Of a stretch of 14,438 nucleotides of DNA, positions 7,398 through 14,438 are shown one piece after another. How positions within the stretch are numbered: the stretch's first letter is position 1; every line of letters starts with the position of its first letter. The position numbers and the translations under genes were made by a program. The stretch comes from Candidatus Kapaibacterium sp. (GTDB lineage: Bacteria > Bacteroidota > Ignavibacteria > Kapaibacteriales > HRBIN21), in NCBI GenBank assembly GCA_025055465.1, contig JANWXA010000023.1:1-14438 (forward strand). Direction: 5' to 3'. The notes under the pieces were generated by a model. It saw only the letters and a list, made by a program, of their open reading frames with translations. It had not been told where the DNA came from and did not search any database.

Positions 7398-10300
7398 CTA
7401 CGGGAGAATGTCCACGTCCAGCGCTAATCCCTGGAGCTCGCGCTGCAGGACGCGGAAAGCTTCTGGAATGTGAGGGGTCGGCGTTGGTTTCCCGTTGACC
7501 AGTGCCGCGTACAGGTTGGCGCGCCCGGTGACGTCATCACTCTTGAGCGTCAGCATCTCCTGCAACGTAAAGGCAGCTCCATAAGCCTCCAACGCCCAGA
7601 CTTCCATTTCGCCCAAACGCTGTCCACCCATACGGGAACGCCCGCCTAAGGGCTGCTGCGTAATAAGGGCATAGGGCCCAGTGGAGCGAGCGTGGATTTT
7701 GTCTTCCACCATGTGCACGAGCTTCATCATGTAGATATAGCCAACCGTTACCCGCTCATGGAAAGGTTCCCCTGTGCGGCCATCGTAAAGAATGCTTTTC
7801 CCATCAGGGGGTAGGCCTGCTCTGCGGAGCCACTCCTGGACTTCTTCCCAGGTCGCCCCATCAAAGACAGGGGTAGCAAAGTAGACGCCCAATTTCGCCG
7901 CCACCCAGCCTAAAGCTGTTTCCATAAGCTGACCCAAATTCATACGCGAAGGCACGCCAAGCGGGTTGAGCAGGATATCCACTGGGGTCCCGTCCGGTAG
8001 AAAGGGCATGTCCTCTACCGGTACAATTTTGGCAACGACACCCTTGTTCCCGTGGCGCCCCGCCATTTTGTCACCAACTTGGATTTTGCGTTTCTGGGCA
8101 ACGTAGACCTTGGCCATCTTCAGAACCCCACCAGGAAGTTCTTCGCCCGCTTCCAGGCGCGTTTGTTCTGCACGAAGCTGTTTCCGAATGCTTTCGCGCT
8201 TCTGGTGGTAATTATCCAACAACCGCCGAACCTTCTCCATTGTCTGGGCATCCTCAACCCATGGCTCCTCACCAGCCCGGAGCTCCGCAGGCTGAATCTT
8301 ACCCTGTTCAAAGCGCTTGAGCAAGTCCTCTGCCGTCAATTTCGTGCCCGAGCGAATAACAATTCGTCCCTCCTGATCGGCAATCCCCAAACTTCGCTGT
8401 CCTTCGAGCAACTTGCCTAAGCGCCGAATGCATTCCGTATCTAACTGGCGAAGCAGCTCTTGTTCCTTCCTCTGTAGGTATTCTCGTCGGCGGCGCTCCT
8501 CCCGAACACGGAACTGTCCATCTTCGTAGAAACGACGGCTAAACAGCTTCGTGTTGATAACCGTCCCGTAGAAACCTGCTGGAACCCGCAAGGAAACATC
8601 CCGGATATCGCCCGCTCGGTCACCAAAGATGGCCCGTAGCAGCTTTTCTTCCGGTGTCGGATCCGCCTCACCTTTGGGTGTAATTTTGCCAATGAGGATA
8701 TCCCCCTCTTTGACCCGACTCCCGATACGCACTAAGCCATTCTCGTCCAGATCGCGGATTTCTTCTTCACTCACATTCGGAATGTCGCGTGTGAATTCTT
8801 CTTCCCCCCGCTTCGTATCCCGAACCTGAGCGGTAAACTCTTCAATATGAATGGAGGTAAAGACATCCTCCATTACCAGGCGCTCTGAAATGACGATTGC
8901 ATCCTCAAAATTATAGCCACGCCAGGGCATAAAGGCAACCAAGACATTGCGCCCCAGAGCCAGTTCTCCATGATCCGTTGCCGCACCGTCAGCCAAGGTC
9001 TGGCCTTTCCGCACGCGCTGTCCGACGCGCACAACCGGACGCTGGGAGATACAAGTATCCTGATTTGTACGCACGAACTTCTTGAGGCGATAGGTGACCA
9101 CGGGTTCGTCGTCAAAGCTGACTAATTTTTCTTCCTCTGGACGTGGGTCGTCATAACGCACACGGAGCATGTCAGCGCTCACGTACTCCACAACGCCGTC
9201 CCCCTCTGCTACCAGCAAGGCACGGGCATCGCGAGCAACCCGCGGCTCCAACCCTGTACCAACAAAGGGAGCTTGTGGGCAAACCAACGGAACCGCTTGC
9301 CGCTGCATGTTAGAGCCCATCAGAGCCCGGTTAGCATCATTATGCTCCAAGAAGGGGATCAGCGACGCCGACGCACTAGCGATCTGATCAGTAGAAACGT
9401 CCATATATTCTACCTCTTCCGGCTGAACAAGCACGAAGTCGCCGGAACGTCGTGCCCGCACGCGTGGCACAGCAATCCGTCCGTTCTCGTCAACCGGTGT
9501 AGAGGCAGGAGCAATGACCTTCTCCTCTTCCTCATCAGCAGTCAGGTAGACGATTTCATCATCAACCCTCCCGCTGAGAACCCGCCGATAGGGGGTCTCA
9601 ATAAAGCCGTATTTGTTTATGCGAGCATGAAGGGTCAGCGAGGAAATCAACCCAATGTTAGGGCCCTCCGGGGTCTCGATCGGACAGAGGCGTCCGTAGT
9701 GGGTATAATGGACATCACGCACCTCAAAGCCAGCCCGTTCGCGGCTCAACCCGCCCGGTCCCAGAGCGGAAACCCGCCGTTTGTGGGTCAATTCCGCCAG
9801 CGGATTGGTCTGGTCCATAAACTGAGACAACTGGTTGGTGCCGAAAAACTGGTTAAGCACACTGTTGACCGTACGGGCATTGACCAAATCCGCCGGGGTA
9901 AGGCGCTCCTCGCCACTAAATATGCTGAGCCGTTCCCTGATGGTACGCGCCATGCGGGTCAACCCCACCACCATCTGAGTGGTGAGCTGCTCGCCCACCG
10001 TGCGCACCCGCCGGTTCGATAAATGGTCCTGGTCGTCAATGTCCTGCCTGCCCTCCCTGACTTCCAGCAGCAAACGGATAGTGGTTACAATATCTTCCAG
10101 GGTCAGGTGAGTAATCTCCTGTGGTACCGTTAGCCCCAGCTTCGTATTGAGGCGGAAACGTCCAACAGTATCCAGTTCGTACCGCTTCGGTGTGAAAAAG
10201 AGACGCTCCAGAAGCTGAACCGCCGTCTCCAAGTCTGATGCCTCACTGGAACGCATCTGGCGGTAAATCAGTTCCAAAGCTTCTTCCCGGCTGCGAGTCA

Positions 10301-11321
10301 CGTCCTTAGCAAACGTTTTCACCAGCACGGGCTCGTTTTCCAGGTCCTCGTGCACGAAGACCCGGAACGGGGCAACGGTAGTACGATGGAGGCGCCCCAA
10401 TAGCTCTTCGGAAAGAACTTCCCCACGTCGGGCAAGAATTTCCCCCGTGTGCACATCAACAACCTCGCTGGCGATACGACGCCCGACATACTGAGGCAGC
10501 TCTGTAGGTTGGACGATGACCGAAAGACCAAACAGGTCGTCAATATCATGGTCACGAGAATAGCCCAATGCCCGCAAAAAGGTGGTTATGGGGAACTTCT
10601 TTCGACGGTCAACATAAGCATACATAACGTCGTTGACATCAACGACAAATTCCAGCCACGCTCCGCGCAGAGGAATTATTCGAGCGCTGTAGATGGGCAG
10701 GCCGCTAGAGTGGACCACCTGGTCGAAGAACACCCCCGGAGAGCGGTGAATCTGAGAGACCACCACTCGCTCCGATCCGTTAATGATAAAGGTCCCCCGC
10801 TCCGTCATTGCCGGGATGTTCCCCAAGTACACGTCCTGCTCAACTGGCTCAATGTAGTCCTCAGATTCCGGGGGCACTTTGCTGGAGAGGCGTAGCCGGG
10901 CTTTGAGCGTCTTGGCATAAGTGAGCTCCCGTTCTCGGCATTCCTCTTCCGTGTACCGCGGCGGCTCAAGCCAATAGTAGAGGAATTCCAGTTGGTAAAT
11001 GCCAGAAGCGTCTTCCACGGGAAAAGTGCTCAAAAACGCCTCCTGGAGCCCCACCCGTCGTCGCTCTTGGGGAGGGATATCCTCCTGGAGAAATTCCTGA
11101 TATGACGCCAACTGCACCTGGAGCAAGTCGGGGTATTCTGGTCTCAGCGGGGAGCGCGCGAAGCTGATACGCTGCCGTAGCGTCGGTTCCCCATTGCTGG
11201 TGTAGGCAGTTGGGCCAACGGGAGGCCGATTGTCTTGGGCCCTGCGCGTTGTTTCCACTGCAAGCTGTTCACCTTTGGCTACTGCAGCTCTTGCGGTAAC
11301 TGCCCTTTTGCGGCTCGCCAT
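7398..11321 (-). CDS. rpoB: DNA-directed RNA polymerase subunit beta
   Basis: This 1307-aa subunit is the other large catalytic chain of RNA polymerase. The rifampicin pocket reads FGTNQLSQFMDQTNPLAELT from residue 493 and continues through HKRRVSALGPGGL. Residues equivalent to E. coli Asp516, His526 and Ser531 are Asp503, His513 and Ser518, so the pocket looks wild-type. Other hallmarks are LCPIETPEGPNIGLI, the PWRGYNFEDAIVISERL segment, and GDKMAGRHGNKG at 1083-1094 with the conserved active-site lysines. A charged Glu/Arg-rich insert sits in the segment before GDKMAGRHGNKG, as in related phyla. The N-terminus has about 45 low-complexity residues before the conserved FARSPLRPEYPDLLQVQL stretch, so a later start cannot be ruled out. 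ATG 11321 lacks an SD but lies inside a 12-bp palindrome. It is 139 bp downstream of rplL. Confidence 0.99.
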   Translation of the reverse strand: MASRKRAVTARAAVAKGEQLAVETTRRAQDNRPPVGPTAYTSNGEPTLRQRISFARSPLRPEYPDLLQVQLASYQEFLQEDIPPQERRRVGLQEAFLSTFPVEDASGIYQLEFLYYWLEPPRYTEEECRERELTYAKTLKARLRLSSKVPPESEDYIEPVEQDVYLGNIPAMTERGTFIINGSERVVVSQIHRSPGVFFDQVVHSSGLPIYSARIIPLRGAWLEFVVDVNDVMYAYVDRRKKFPITTFLRALGYSRDHDIDDLFGLSVIVQPTELPQYVGRRIASEVVDVHTGEILARRGEVLSEELLGRLHRTTVAPFRVFVHEDLENEPVLVKTFAKDVTRSREEALELIYRQMRSSEASDLETAVQLLERLFFTPKRYELDTVGRFRLNTKLGLTVPQEITHLTLEDIVTTIRLLLEVREGRQDIDDQDHLSNRRVRTVGEQLTTQMVVGLTRMARTIRERLSIFSGEERLTPADLVNARTVNSVLNQFFGTNQLSQFMDQTNPLAELTHKRRVSALGPGGLSRERAGFEVRDVHYTHYGRLCPIETPEGPNIGLISSLTLHARINKYGFIETPYRRVLSGRVDDEIVYLTADEEEEKVIAPASTPVDENGRIAVPRVRARRSGDFVLVQPEEVEYMDVSTDQIASASASLIPFLEHNDANRALMGSNMQRQAVPLVCPQAPFVGTGLEPRVARDARALLVAEGDGVVEYVSADMLRVRYDDPRPEEEKLVSFDDEPVVTYRLKKFVRTNQDTCISQRPVVRVGQRVRKGQTLADGAATDHGELALGRNVLVAFMPWRGYNFEDAIVISERLVMEDVFTSIHIEEFTAQVRDTKRGEEEFTRDIPNVSEEEIRDLDENGLVRIGSRVKEGDILIGKITPKGEADPTPEEKLLRAIFGDRAGDIRDVSLRVPAGFYGTVINTKLFSRRFYEDGQFRVREERRRREYLQRKEQELLRQLDTECIRRLGKLLEGQRSLGIADQEGRIVIRSGTKLTAEDLLKRFEQGKIQPAELRAGEEPWVEDAQTMEKVRRLLDNYHQKRESIRKQLRAEQTRLEAGEELPGGVLKMAKVYVAQKRKIQVGDKMAGRHGNKGVVAKIVPVEDMPFLPDGTPVDILLNPLGVPSRMNLGQLMETALGWVAAKLGVYFATPVFDGATWEEVQEWLRRAGLPPDGKSILYDGRTGEPFHERVTVGYIYMMKLVHMVEDKIHARSTGPYALITQQPLGGRSRMGGQRLGEMEVWALEAYGAAFTLQEMLTLKSDDVTGRANLYAALVNGKPTPTPHIPEAFRVLQRELQGLALDVDILP

Positions 11322-11330
11322 ACCGGTATG
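11319..11330. repeat. 12-bp perfect palindrome spanning the rpoB start codon
   Basis: CATACCGGTATG is its own reverse complement and contains the rpoB ATG. Just upstream on the minus strand, GGTAGACATACC could form an alternative 4-bp hairpin with a GACA loop. It could affect initiation as an mRNA structure or act as a DNA site, or it could be chance. Confidence 0.5.
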
Positions 11331-11339
11331 TCTACCAAT

Positions 11340-11350
11340 GATGGAACTTA
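11340..11350 (-). repeat. 11-nt shared leader element, rpoB copy
   Basis: The minus strand reads TAAGTTCCATC, beginning 29 nt before the A of the rpoB ATG. An identical copy lies 30 nt before the rplL ATG. Neither gene has a Shine-Dalgarno sequence. Confidence 0.45.
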
Positions 11351-11381
11351 TTCAAGCGCAAAACGCACGGAACCCCCTACC

Positions 11382-11398
11382 GGCTACACCCAGTAGCC
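11382..11398 (-). other. Small hairpin in the rplL-rpoB spacer
   Basis: The minus strand reads GGCTAC-TGGGT-GTAGCC, a 6-bp perfect stem with a 5-nt loop. No T-tract follows, so it does not look like an intrinsic terminator. It may be an RNA processing or pausing element. Confidence 0.45.
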
Positions 11399-11460
11399 TT
11401 GGAGGTCCCGATACCAAATAACACGAGTCATACAGTCCAATACCTGTTGGTCGCTAATCT

Positions 11461-11850
11461 TTACTTCACGGTCACTTTAGCGCCAACCTCTTCCAACTTC
11501 TTCTTAATGCTCTCCGCCTCCTCCTTGGAGACACCCTCCTTCAGAACCTTTGGAGCAGCTTCCACCAGGTCTTTGGCCTCTTTGAGGCCAAGGGCCGTTA
11601 GCTCTCGCACAACTTTGATGACGTTGAGCTTGTTAGGACCGATTTCGGACAGCTCTACGTCGAACTCAGTTTTTTCCTCTACAACGGGAGCTTCAGCAGC
11701 AGGCGCTGCAACACCAGGAACTGCAGCAACCGCCACCGGCGCGACAGCACTGACCCCAAAGCGCTCTTCCAGGGCTTTCTTCAGCTCGGCAGCTTCCAGG
11801 AGAGTCAAATTGCTGATCTTCTCCACCAATTCCTCGACAATGCTGGACAT
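11461..11850 (-). CDS. rplL: 50S ribosomal protein L7/L12
   Basis: This 129-aa acidic protein forms the flexible ribosomal stalk that recruits translation GTPases. The N-terminal dimerisation domain (about residues 1-33) contains LVEKISNLTLLEAAELKKAL and binds L10. An Ala/Pro/Val-rich hinge spans about 34-58. The C-terminal domain begins with EKTEFDVELSEIG, carries the factor-binding NKLNVIKVVRELTALGLKEA stretch (73-92) and ends in KKKLEEVGAKVTVK. The length is normal. It starts 27 bp after rplJ with no SD, although the message contains an 11-nt element shared with the rpoB leader. Multiple copies per ribosome imply strong translation despite the missing SD. Confidence 0.98.
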   Translation of the reverse strand: MSSIVEELVEKISNLTLLEAAELKKALEERFGVSAVAPVAVAAVPGVAAPAAEAPVVEEKTEFDVELSEIGPNKLNVIKVVRELTALGLKEAKDLVEAAPKVLKEGVSKEEAESIKKKLEEVGAKVTVK

Positions 11851-11869
11851 AGGTCGTCAACCCACTGTA

Positions 11870-11880
11870 GATGGAACTTA
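11870..11880 (-). repeat. 11-nt shared leader element, rplL copy
   Basis: The minus strand reads TAAGTTCCATC and begins with the rplJ stop codon TAA, 30 nt before the rplL ATG. The second copy is in the rpoB leader at nearly the same distance. Confidence 0.45.
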
Positions 11881-12411
11881 CTCTGTTGCGCCGCTCCGTT
11901 TCCGAGCGACTTCTTCAACTAAATACGCAATGTCTCGCAGAAGCGCACCGATAGCGCCGGCAACCCCGGCTACGGGAGCCTGCAAGCTTACCACGATGCC
12001 AGCCAGGAGTTCCTCCCGACTAGGCAGCGACGCTATTTGCTCTAGTTGGGAACCGTCAAAATAGTGGCCTTCTACGACGGCGGCCTTGAAGCTGATTTTC
12101 TCAACACGTTTTATAAAGTCCCGCAGCACCCGAGCGGGAGCAATACCATCGGTATAGCTCAGGACCAAAGCTGTCTGGCCAACCAAATGTTGCTCCAGCT
12201 TGCCATGTCCTCCAACGGCCTGTAAGGCGCGGCGAAGGAGGGTATTTTTGGCAACCTGATATTCAAACCCTTTGGGGCGCAGCTCCTTCCGGAGGGCCTG
12301 TGAATCTGCAACTGTCATGTCGCCAAAGTTTACCAAGTAAACGCCACAAGCTCGCTGGAGTTTCTGTCGAAGTTGCTCGACAATCTCTGCCTTGCGCTGC
12401 TGCGTCAGCAT
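11878..12411 (-). CDS. rplJ: 50S ribosomal protein L10
   Basis: L10 anchors L7/L12 dimers to 23S rRNA at the base of the stalk, and in many bacteria it represses its own operon. The 177-aa length is normal. The N-terminal RNA-binding domain shows LRQKLQRACGVYLVNFGDMT (residues 14-33), then YQVAKNTLLRRAL (51-63). The C-terminal helix that binds L12 dimers includes GAIGALLRDIAYLVEEVA. The start at 12411 is supported by GAGG 7 nt upstream on the minus strand. It lies 85 bp after rplA, the place where an L10 autoregulatory leader is usually found. Confidence 0.98.
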   Translation of the reverse strand: MLTQQRKAEIVEQLRQKLQRACGVYLVNFGDMTVADSQALRKELRPKGFEYQVAKNTLLRRALQAVGGHGKLEQHLVGQTALVLSYTDGIAPARVLRDFIKRVEKISFKAAVVEGHYFDGSQLEQIASLPSREELLAGIVVSLQAPVAGVAGAIGALLRDIAYLVEEVARKRSGATE

Positions 12412-12496
12412 TTGTGTTCCTCACTCCAACGTCCACGAAACAAAGCACTCCCAGAAACAGCCATCTGTGAGCTCAACACGGGATGATAGTCTTCTC
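12412..12496 (-). promoter_or_regulatory. rplA-rplJ spacer, candidate L10 leader
   Basis: This 85-nt untranslated stretch precedes rplJ. It ends in GTGAGGAACACAAATG, a good ribosome binding site. It contains a small ACAG-ATGG-CTGT hairpin and two GGAGTG-like segments. L10 binds such leaders to repress rplJL in many bacteria. I could not establish the kink-turn by eye, so the regulatory role rests mostly on position. Confidence 0.4.
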
Positions 12497-13213
12497 TCAC
12501 TCCCTCAGCCGCACCAAGGACTGTTCACTGATAGGGATGCTGGGGCCCATCGTAGAAGTCAGATAAACATTGCGCAAGTACTTTCCTTTCGCTGTCGGGG
12601 GCTTCGCCCGCAGCACGCTCTCAATTACTGCACGGATATTTTCCGCAAGCTTTTCTGTTGAGAAGGAAGCCCGTCCTACAGCAACATGGACATTGCCACC
12701 TTTGTCCACACGATACTCCACCCGCCCCGCCTTTGCCTCTCGAACTGCGGTAGCAACATCGAAAGTCACAGTACCGCTCTTTGGGTTTGGCATCAAGCCC
12801 CGGGGACCCAGAATACGGCCTAACTTCCCTACCTCGCCCATCACATCGGGAGCAGCAATAGCAACATCAAATTCCAGCCAGCCGGATTGGATTTTTTCTA
12901 CATATTCCTGCAGCCCAGCATAGTCCGCTCCTGCCTGCAGGGCCTCTTGATCCTTCGGAGGTCTTGCAAATACAAGAACCCGAACCGTTTTCCCCGTACC
13001 ATGGGGCAGAACGACCGCTCCCCGTACCATCTGGTCTGCCTTTCGCGGATCAACCCCGAGCCGGATGGCCAATTCTATGGTCTCGTCGAACTTTGCTGTC
13101 GCTACTTGCTTGAGTATTTCCACTGCTCTCTCCAGAGGCACCTGGCCATCCGTGCCGATGAGGTGTTTCAAGGTTTCCAGAGTCGCCCGATATCGCTTAC
13201 TCCGCTTCTTCAT
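12497..13213 (-). CDS. rplA: 50S ribosomal protein L1
   Basis: L1 forms the mobile L1 stalk near the E site and in many bacteria represses the rplKA message. The protein is 238 aa, a normal length. Signatures are AVVLPHGTGKTVRVLVFA near residues 66-83, LGRILGPRGLMPNPKSGTVT at 131-150 (the hallmark RNA-contact segment), VEYRVDKGGNVHVAVGRASF around 165-184, and a C-terminal YLTSTMGPSI. ATG 13213 is preceded by AAAGGG 6 nt upstream, which overlaps the spacer after rplK. Only 9 bp separate the two genes, so they are translated from the same message. Confidence 0.98.
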   Translation of the reverse strand: MKKRSKRYRATLETLKHLIGTDGQVPLERAVEILKQVATAKFDETIELAIRLGVDPRKADQMVRGAVVLPHGTGKTVRVLVFARPPKDQEALQAGADYAGLQEYVEKIQSGWLEFDVAIAAPDVMGEVGKLGRILGPRGLMPNPKSGTVTFDVATAVREAKAGRVEYRVDKGGNVHVAVGRASFSTEKLAENIRAVIESVLRAKPPTAKGKYLRNVYLTSTMGPSIPISEQSLVRLRE

Positions 13214-13222
13214 AGCAACCCT

Positions 13223-13648
13223 TTATTCCTCCACAATGATCCCCATACTTCGAGCAGTCCCCTCTAACATGCGAACAGCACTGTCCAAACTGTCGCAATT
13301 GAGATCCTCCATTTTCTGCCGGGCAATTTCCTCCAACTGGGCTCGAGTTACTTTCCCAGGCTTCACTCGATGAGGCTCCGATGAGCCCTTCTCTATGCCA
13401 GCGGCCTTCATCAGGAGAACAGATGCTGGTGGAGATTTGACAATAAAGGAGAAACTCTTGTCAGAGTAGTAAGTCACCACGACCGGTACCAAGGTACCGA
13501 CCATCTTTGCCGTACGAGCGTTAAATTGCTTAACAAATTCCATCCCGTTGAGCCCCCGCTGGCCAAAAGCTGGACCGACCGGCGGCGCCATCGTGGCTTC
13601 CCCAGCTTTAAGTAGAAGCTTAAACGTCCCTGCTATTTTTCGCGCCAT
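13223..13648 (-). CDS. rplK: 50S ribosomal protein L11
   Basis: L11 binds 23S rRNA in the GTPase-associated centre with its C-terminal domain. The N-terminal domain contacts elongation factors and thiopeptide antibiotics. I chose ATG 13648 (141 aa, the usual length) because MARKIAGTFKLLLKAGEATM matches the family start and AGGA lies about 9 nt upstream. A TTG start 24 bp earlier at 13672 is in frame but adds atypical residues. The PPVGPAFGQRGLNGMEFVKQF motif runs from residue 22 to 42, with the prolines of the thiopeptide-contact linker intact. It is followed by FSFIVKSPPASVLLMKAAG (67-85) and a C-terminal ending in GTARSMGIIVEE. Confidence 0.97.
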   Translation of the reverse strand: MARKIAGTFKLLLKAGEATMAPPVGPAFGQRGLNGMEFVKQFNARTAKMVGTLVPVVVTYYSDKSFSFIVKSPPASVLLMKAAGIEKGSSEPHRVKPGKVTRAQLEEIARQKMEDLNCDSLDSAVRMLEGTARSMGIIVEE

Positions 13649-13710
13649 TCCTGGCTTTCCTGCGTATTGCAAGCATTGTTAAACGAAACTTTCCTCCTCA
13701 GAGTGTGGAA
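13649..13710 (-). promoter_or_regulatory. nusG-rplK spacer with a displaced AGGAGG
   Basis: The 62-nt leader between nusG and rplK has a perfect Shine-Dalgarno core at 13693-13698 (minus strand TGAGGAGGAAAG), 44 nt before the rplK ATG. A second, weaker AGGA precedes the ATG at normal distance. In other bacteria L1 binds the rplK leader; no L1 site could be confirmed by eye. Confidence 0.4.
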
Positions 13711-14298
13711 CTATGCGCCCGAGGTTTGAACCGCCAACTCTACCTGCCCTATATCCAACTCCACTGGGGTTTTCCGACCCAAAATACCAACCTCTACCTT
13801 AAGCTTCTGTCGCTCCAGGTTGACTTCTTTGACCACGCCCACGAAGTTCGCAAAGGGTCCATCAATAATGCGCACTGGATCCCCAACACTGAATTGCGTC
13901 TCAATCGTCGCCGTGTGCTTACGCTCTTCCAATCGCGCCAAAATGCGTTCTACTTCCTCGGGACGCAAGGGGACGGGCTGTGTCCGAGTGCCCGCAAAGC
14001 CAACTACACCAGCCACACCTTCTATAAGCTGGCGGAGTTTGCGGTCCAGAGCCACCTCGATCAGGATGTAGCCTGGCAGGAAACTACGCTTCCGGGTCTT
14101 ACGCTTCCCTGAGCGGATTTCGAAGACCGTCTCTTCAGGAATGAGAATGGTACGGACACGGTCCCGAAGCCCGTGCAGCTCCAGCTCTCGCTCTAAACGT
14201 TGCCGGACACGGTTCTCTTGTCCACTGGCTGTATAGAGTGCATACCAGCGAAACGTCTTCCCCGTGCTCTCCGGCGCTTGTGGCACGACCGATGGCAT
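13711..14298 (-). CDS. nusG: Transcription termination/antitermination factor NusG
   Basis: NusG binds the RNA polymerase clamp, raises processivity, and through its KOW domain links transcription to Rho or to the ribosome (S10). The 195-aa protein has an NGN domain at about residues 17-125, with FRWYALYTASGQENRVRQRL at its start and the RKRSFLPGYILIEV strand (69-82). A KOW domain covers about residues 136-165 (FSVGDPVRIIDGPFANFVG). The first 15 residues are a non-conserved extension. TGAGG, overlapping the secE stop, lies 11 nt before the ATG and may serve as its SD. It follows secE by 13 bp, the normal pairing. Confidence 0.97.
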   Translation of the reverse strand: MPSVVPQAPESTGKTFRWYALYTASGQENRVRQRLERELELHGLRDRVRTILIPEETVFEIRSGKRKTRKRSFLPGYILIEVALDRKLRQLIEGVAGVVGFAGTRTQPVPLRPEEVERILARLEERKHTATIETQFSVGDPVRIIDGPFANFVGVVKEVNLERQKLKVEVGILGRKTPVELDIGQVELAVQTSGA

Positions 14299-14311
14299 AT
14301 TGCGCGATACC

Positions 14312-14438
14312 TCAAAAGATCAATCTCAAAACAGCAGTGACAGCAGTATCTACACCCCAAGTAAAGGCCGCTAAGAGCAGGCAGGTGACGACGACTACGA
14401 TGGTGGATTCGCGCAGTTGTTCGCGAGTTGGCCAACTG
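14312..14438 (-). CDS. secE: Preprotein translocase subunit SecE, 3' end only
   Basis: The last 41 residues of an open frame enter from the right edge and stop at TGA 14314-14312. They read SWPTREQLRESTIVVVVTCL and continue into a hydrophobic segment ending in GVDTAVTAVLRLIF. This is the SecE signature: WPT-x-xEL before a single C-terminal membrane helix and a GVD turn. SecE clamps the two halves of SecY in the export channel. The 5' end lies outside the window, so length and start cannot be given. Its position directly upstream of nusG is the usual one. Confidence 0.93.
   Translation of the reverse strand, partial: SWPTREQLRESTIVVVVTCLLLAAFTWGVDTAVTAVLRLIF

Larger units (their letters stand above)
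11322..11460 (-). other. rplL-rpoB intergenic region
   Basis: This 139-bp spacer is the longest gap inside the operon. It contains one clear small inverted repeat (11382-11398), an 11-nt sequence shared with the rplL leader, and the upstream half of the start-codon palindrome. I see no T-run that would make an intrinsic terminator and no convincing promoter. In other bacteria this gap holds an attenuator or an RNase processing site that tunes rpoBC relative to the ribosomal genes; that role here is inference from position. Confidence 0.5.

Noticed and set aside
9273..10022. 249-aa plus-strand open frame opposite rpoB
   Set aside because: It is antisense to the conserved RpoB core including the rifampicin region, with no recognisable domain or ribosome binding site; a shadow of rpoB.
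13649..13672. TTG start giving L11 eight extra residues
   Set aside because: The family begins at MARKIAGTFK-like sequence, and ATG 13648 has its own AGGA at proper spacing.
1..14438. CRISPR arrays, insertion sequences, tRNA or rRNA genes, phage genes
   Set aside because: Looked for on both strands; no repeat-spacer pattern, transposase motif, terminal inverted repeats or tRNA cloverleaf was recognised. The tRNA-Trp or tuf genes often upstream of secE would lie outside the window.

Overview
This is a core-genome window, moderately GC-rich, from a Gram-negative bacterium that probably belongs to the Bacteroidota/Chlorobi (FCB) group. The evidence for that group is the style of RpoC (start of the conserved core, zinc site 1, long length of 1448 aa) and RpoB (the DVHYTHYGR stretch after the rifampicin region, a charged coiled-coil insert), plus a lipid A kinase, which implies an outer membrane. 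I can only infer the lineage by recalled family resemblance; no search was run.

Layout. About 80% of the window is one block on the minus strand, read from right to left. It runs secE (only its 3' end is present), nusG, rplK (L11), rplA (L1), rplJ (L10), rplL (L7/L12), rpoB, rpoC. This is the classical secE-nusG-rplKAJL-rpoBC order. The block continues past rpoC, on the same strand and with no evident terminator, into a 76-aa zinc-ribbon protein. That gene overlaps by 8 nt a gene for a family 5-type (UDGb) iron-sulfur uracil-DNA glycosylase. From the left edge, two plus-strand genes converge on this block: a class I SAM methyltransferase and lpxK. The lpxK and glycosylase genes overlap tail to tail by 69 bp.

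How the genes work together. The minus-strand block supplies a protein export channel subunit, a transcription elongation factor, the ribosomal L11/L1/L10/L12 stalk-region proteins and the two large RNA polymerase subunits. It is likely controlled by an upstream promoter outside the window and by leader-level feedback. The two distal genes would be co-expressed with RNA polymerase, which suggests a link to genome maintenance but does not prove one. The plus-strand pair looks like an envelope or lipid module.

I found no mobile elements, CRISPR arrays, tRNA or rRNA genes, or recognisably new system. The points most worth a second look are small: the zinc-ribbon/glycosylase pair behind rpoC, an 11-nt motif at nearly the same distance upstream of rplL and rpoB, a 12-bp palindrome spanning the rpoB start codon, the short N-terminus of LpxK, and an unused AGGAGG in the nusG-rplK spacer.
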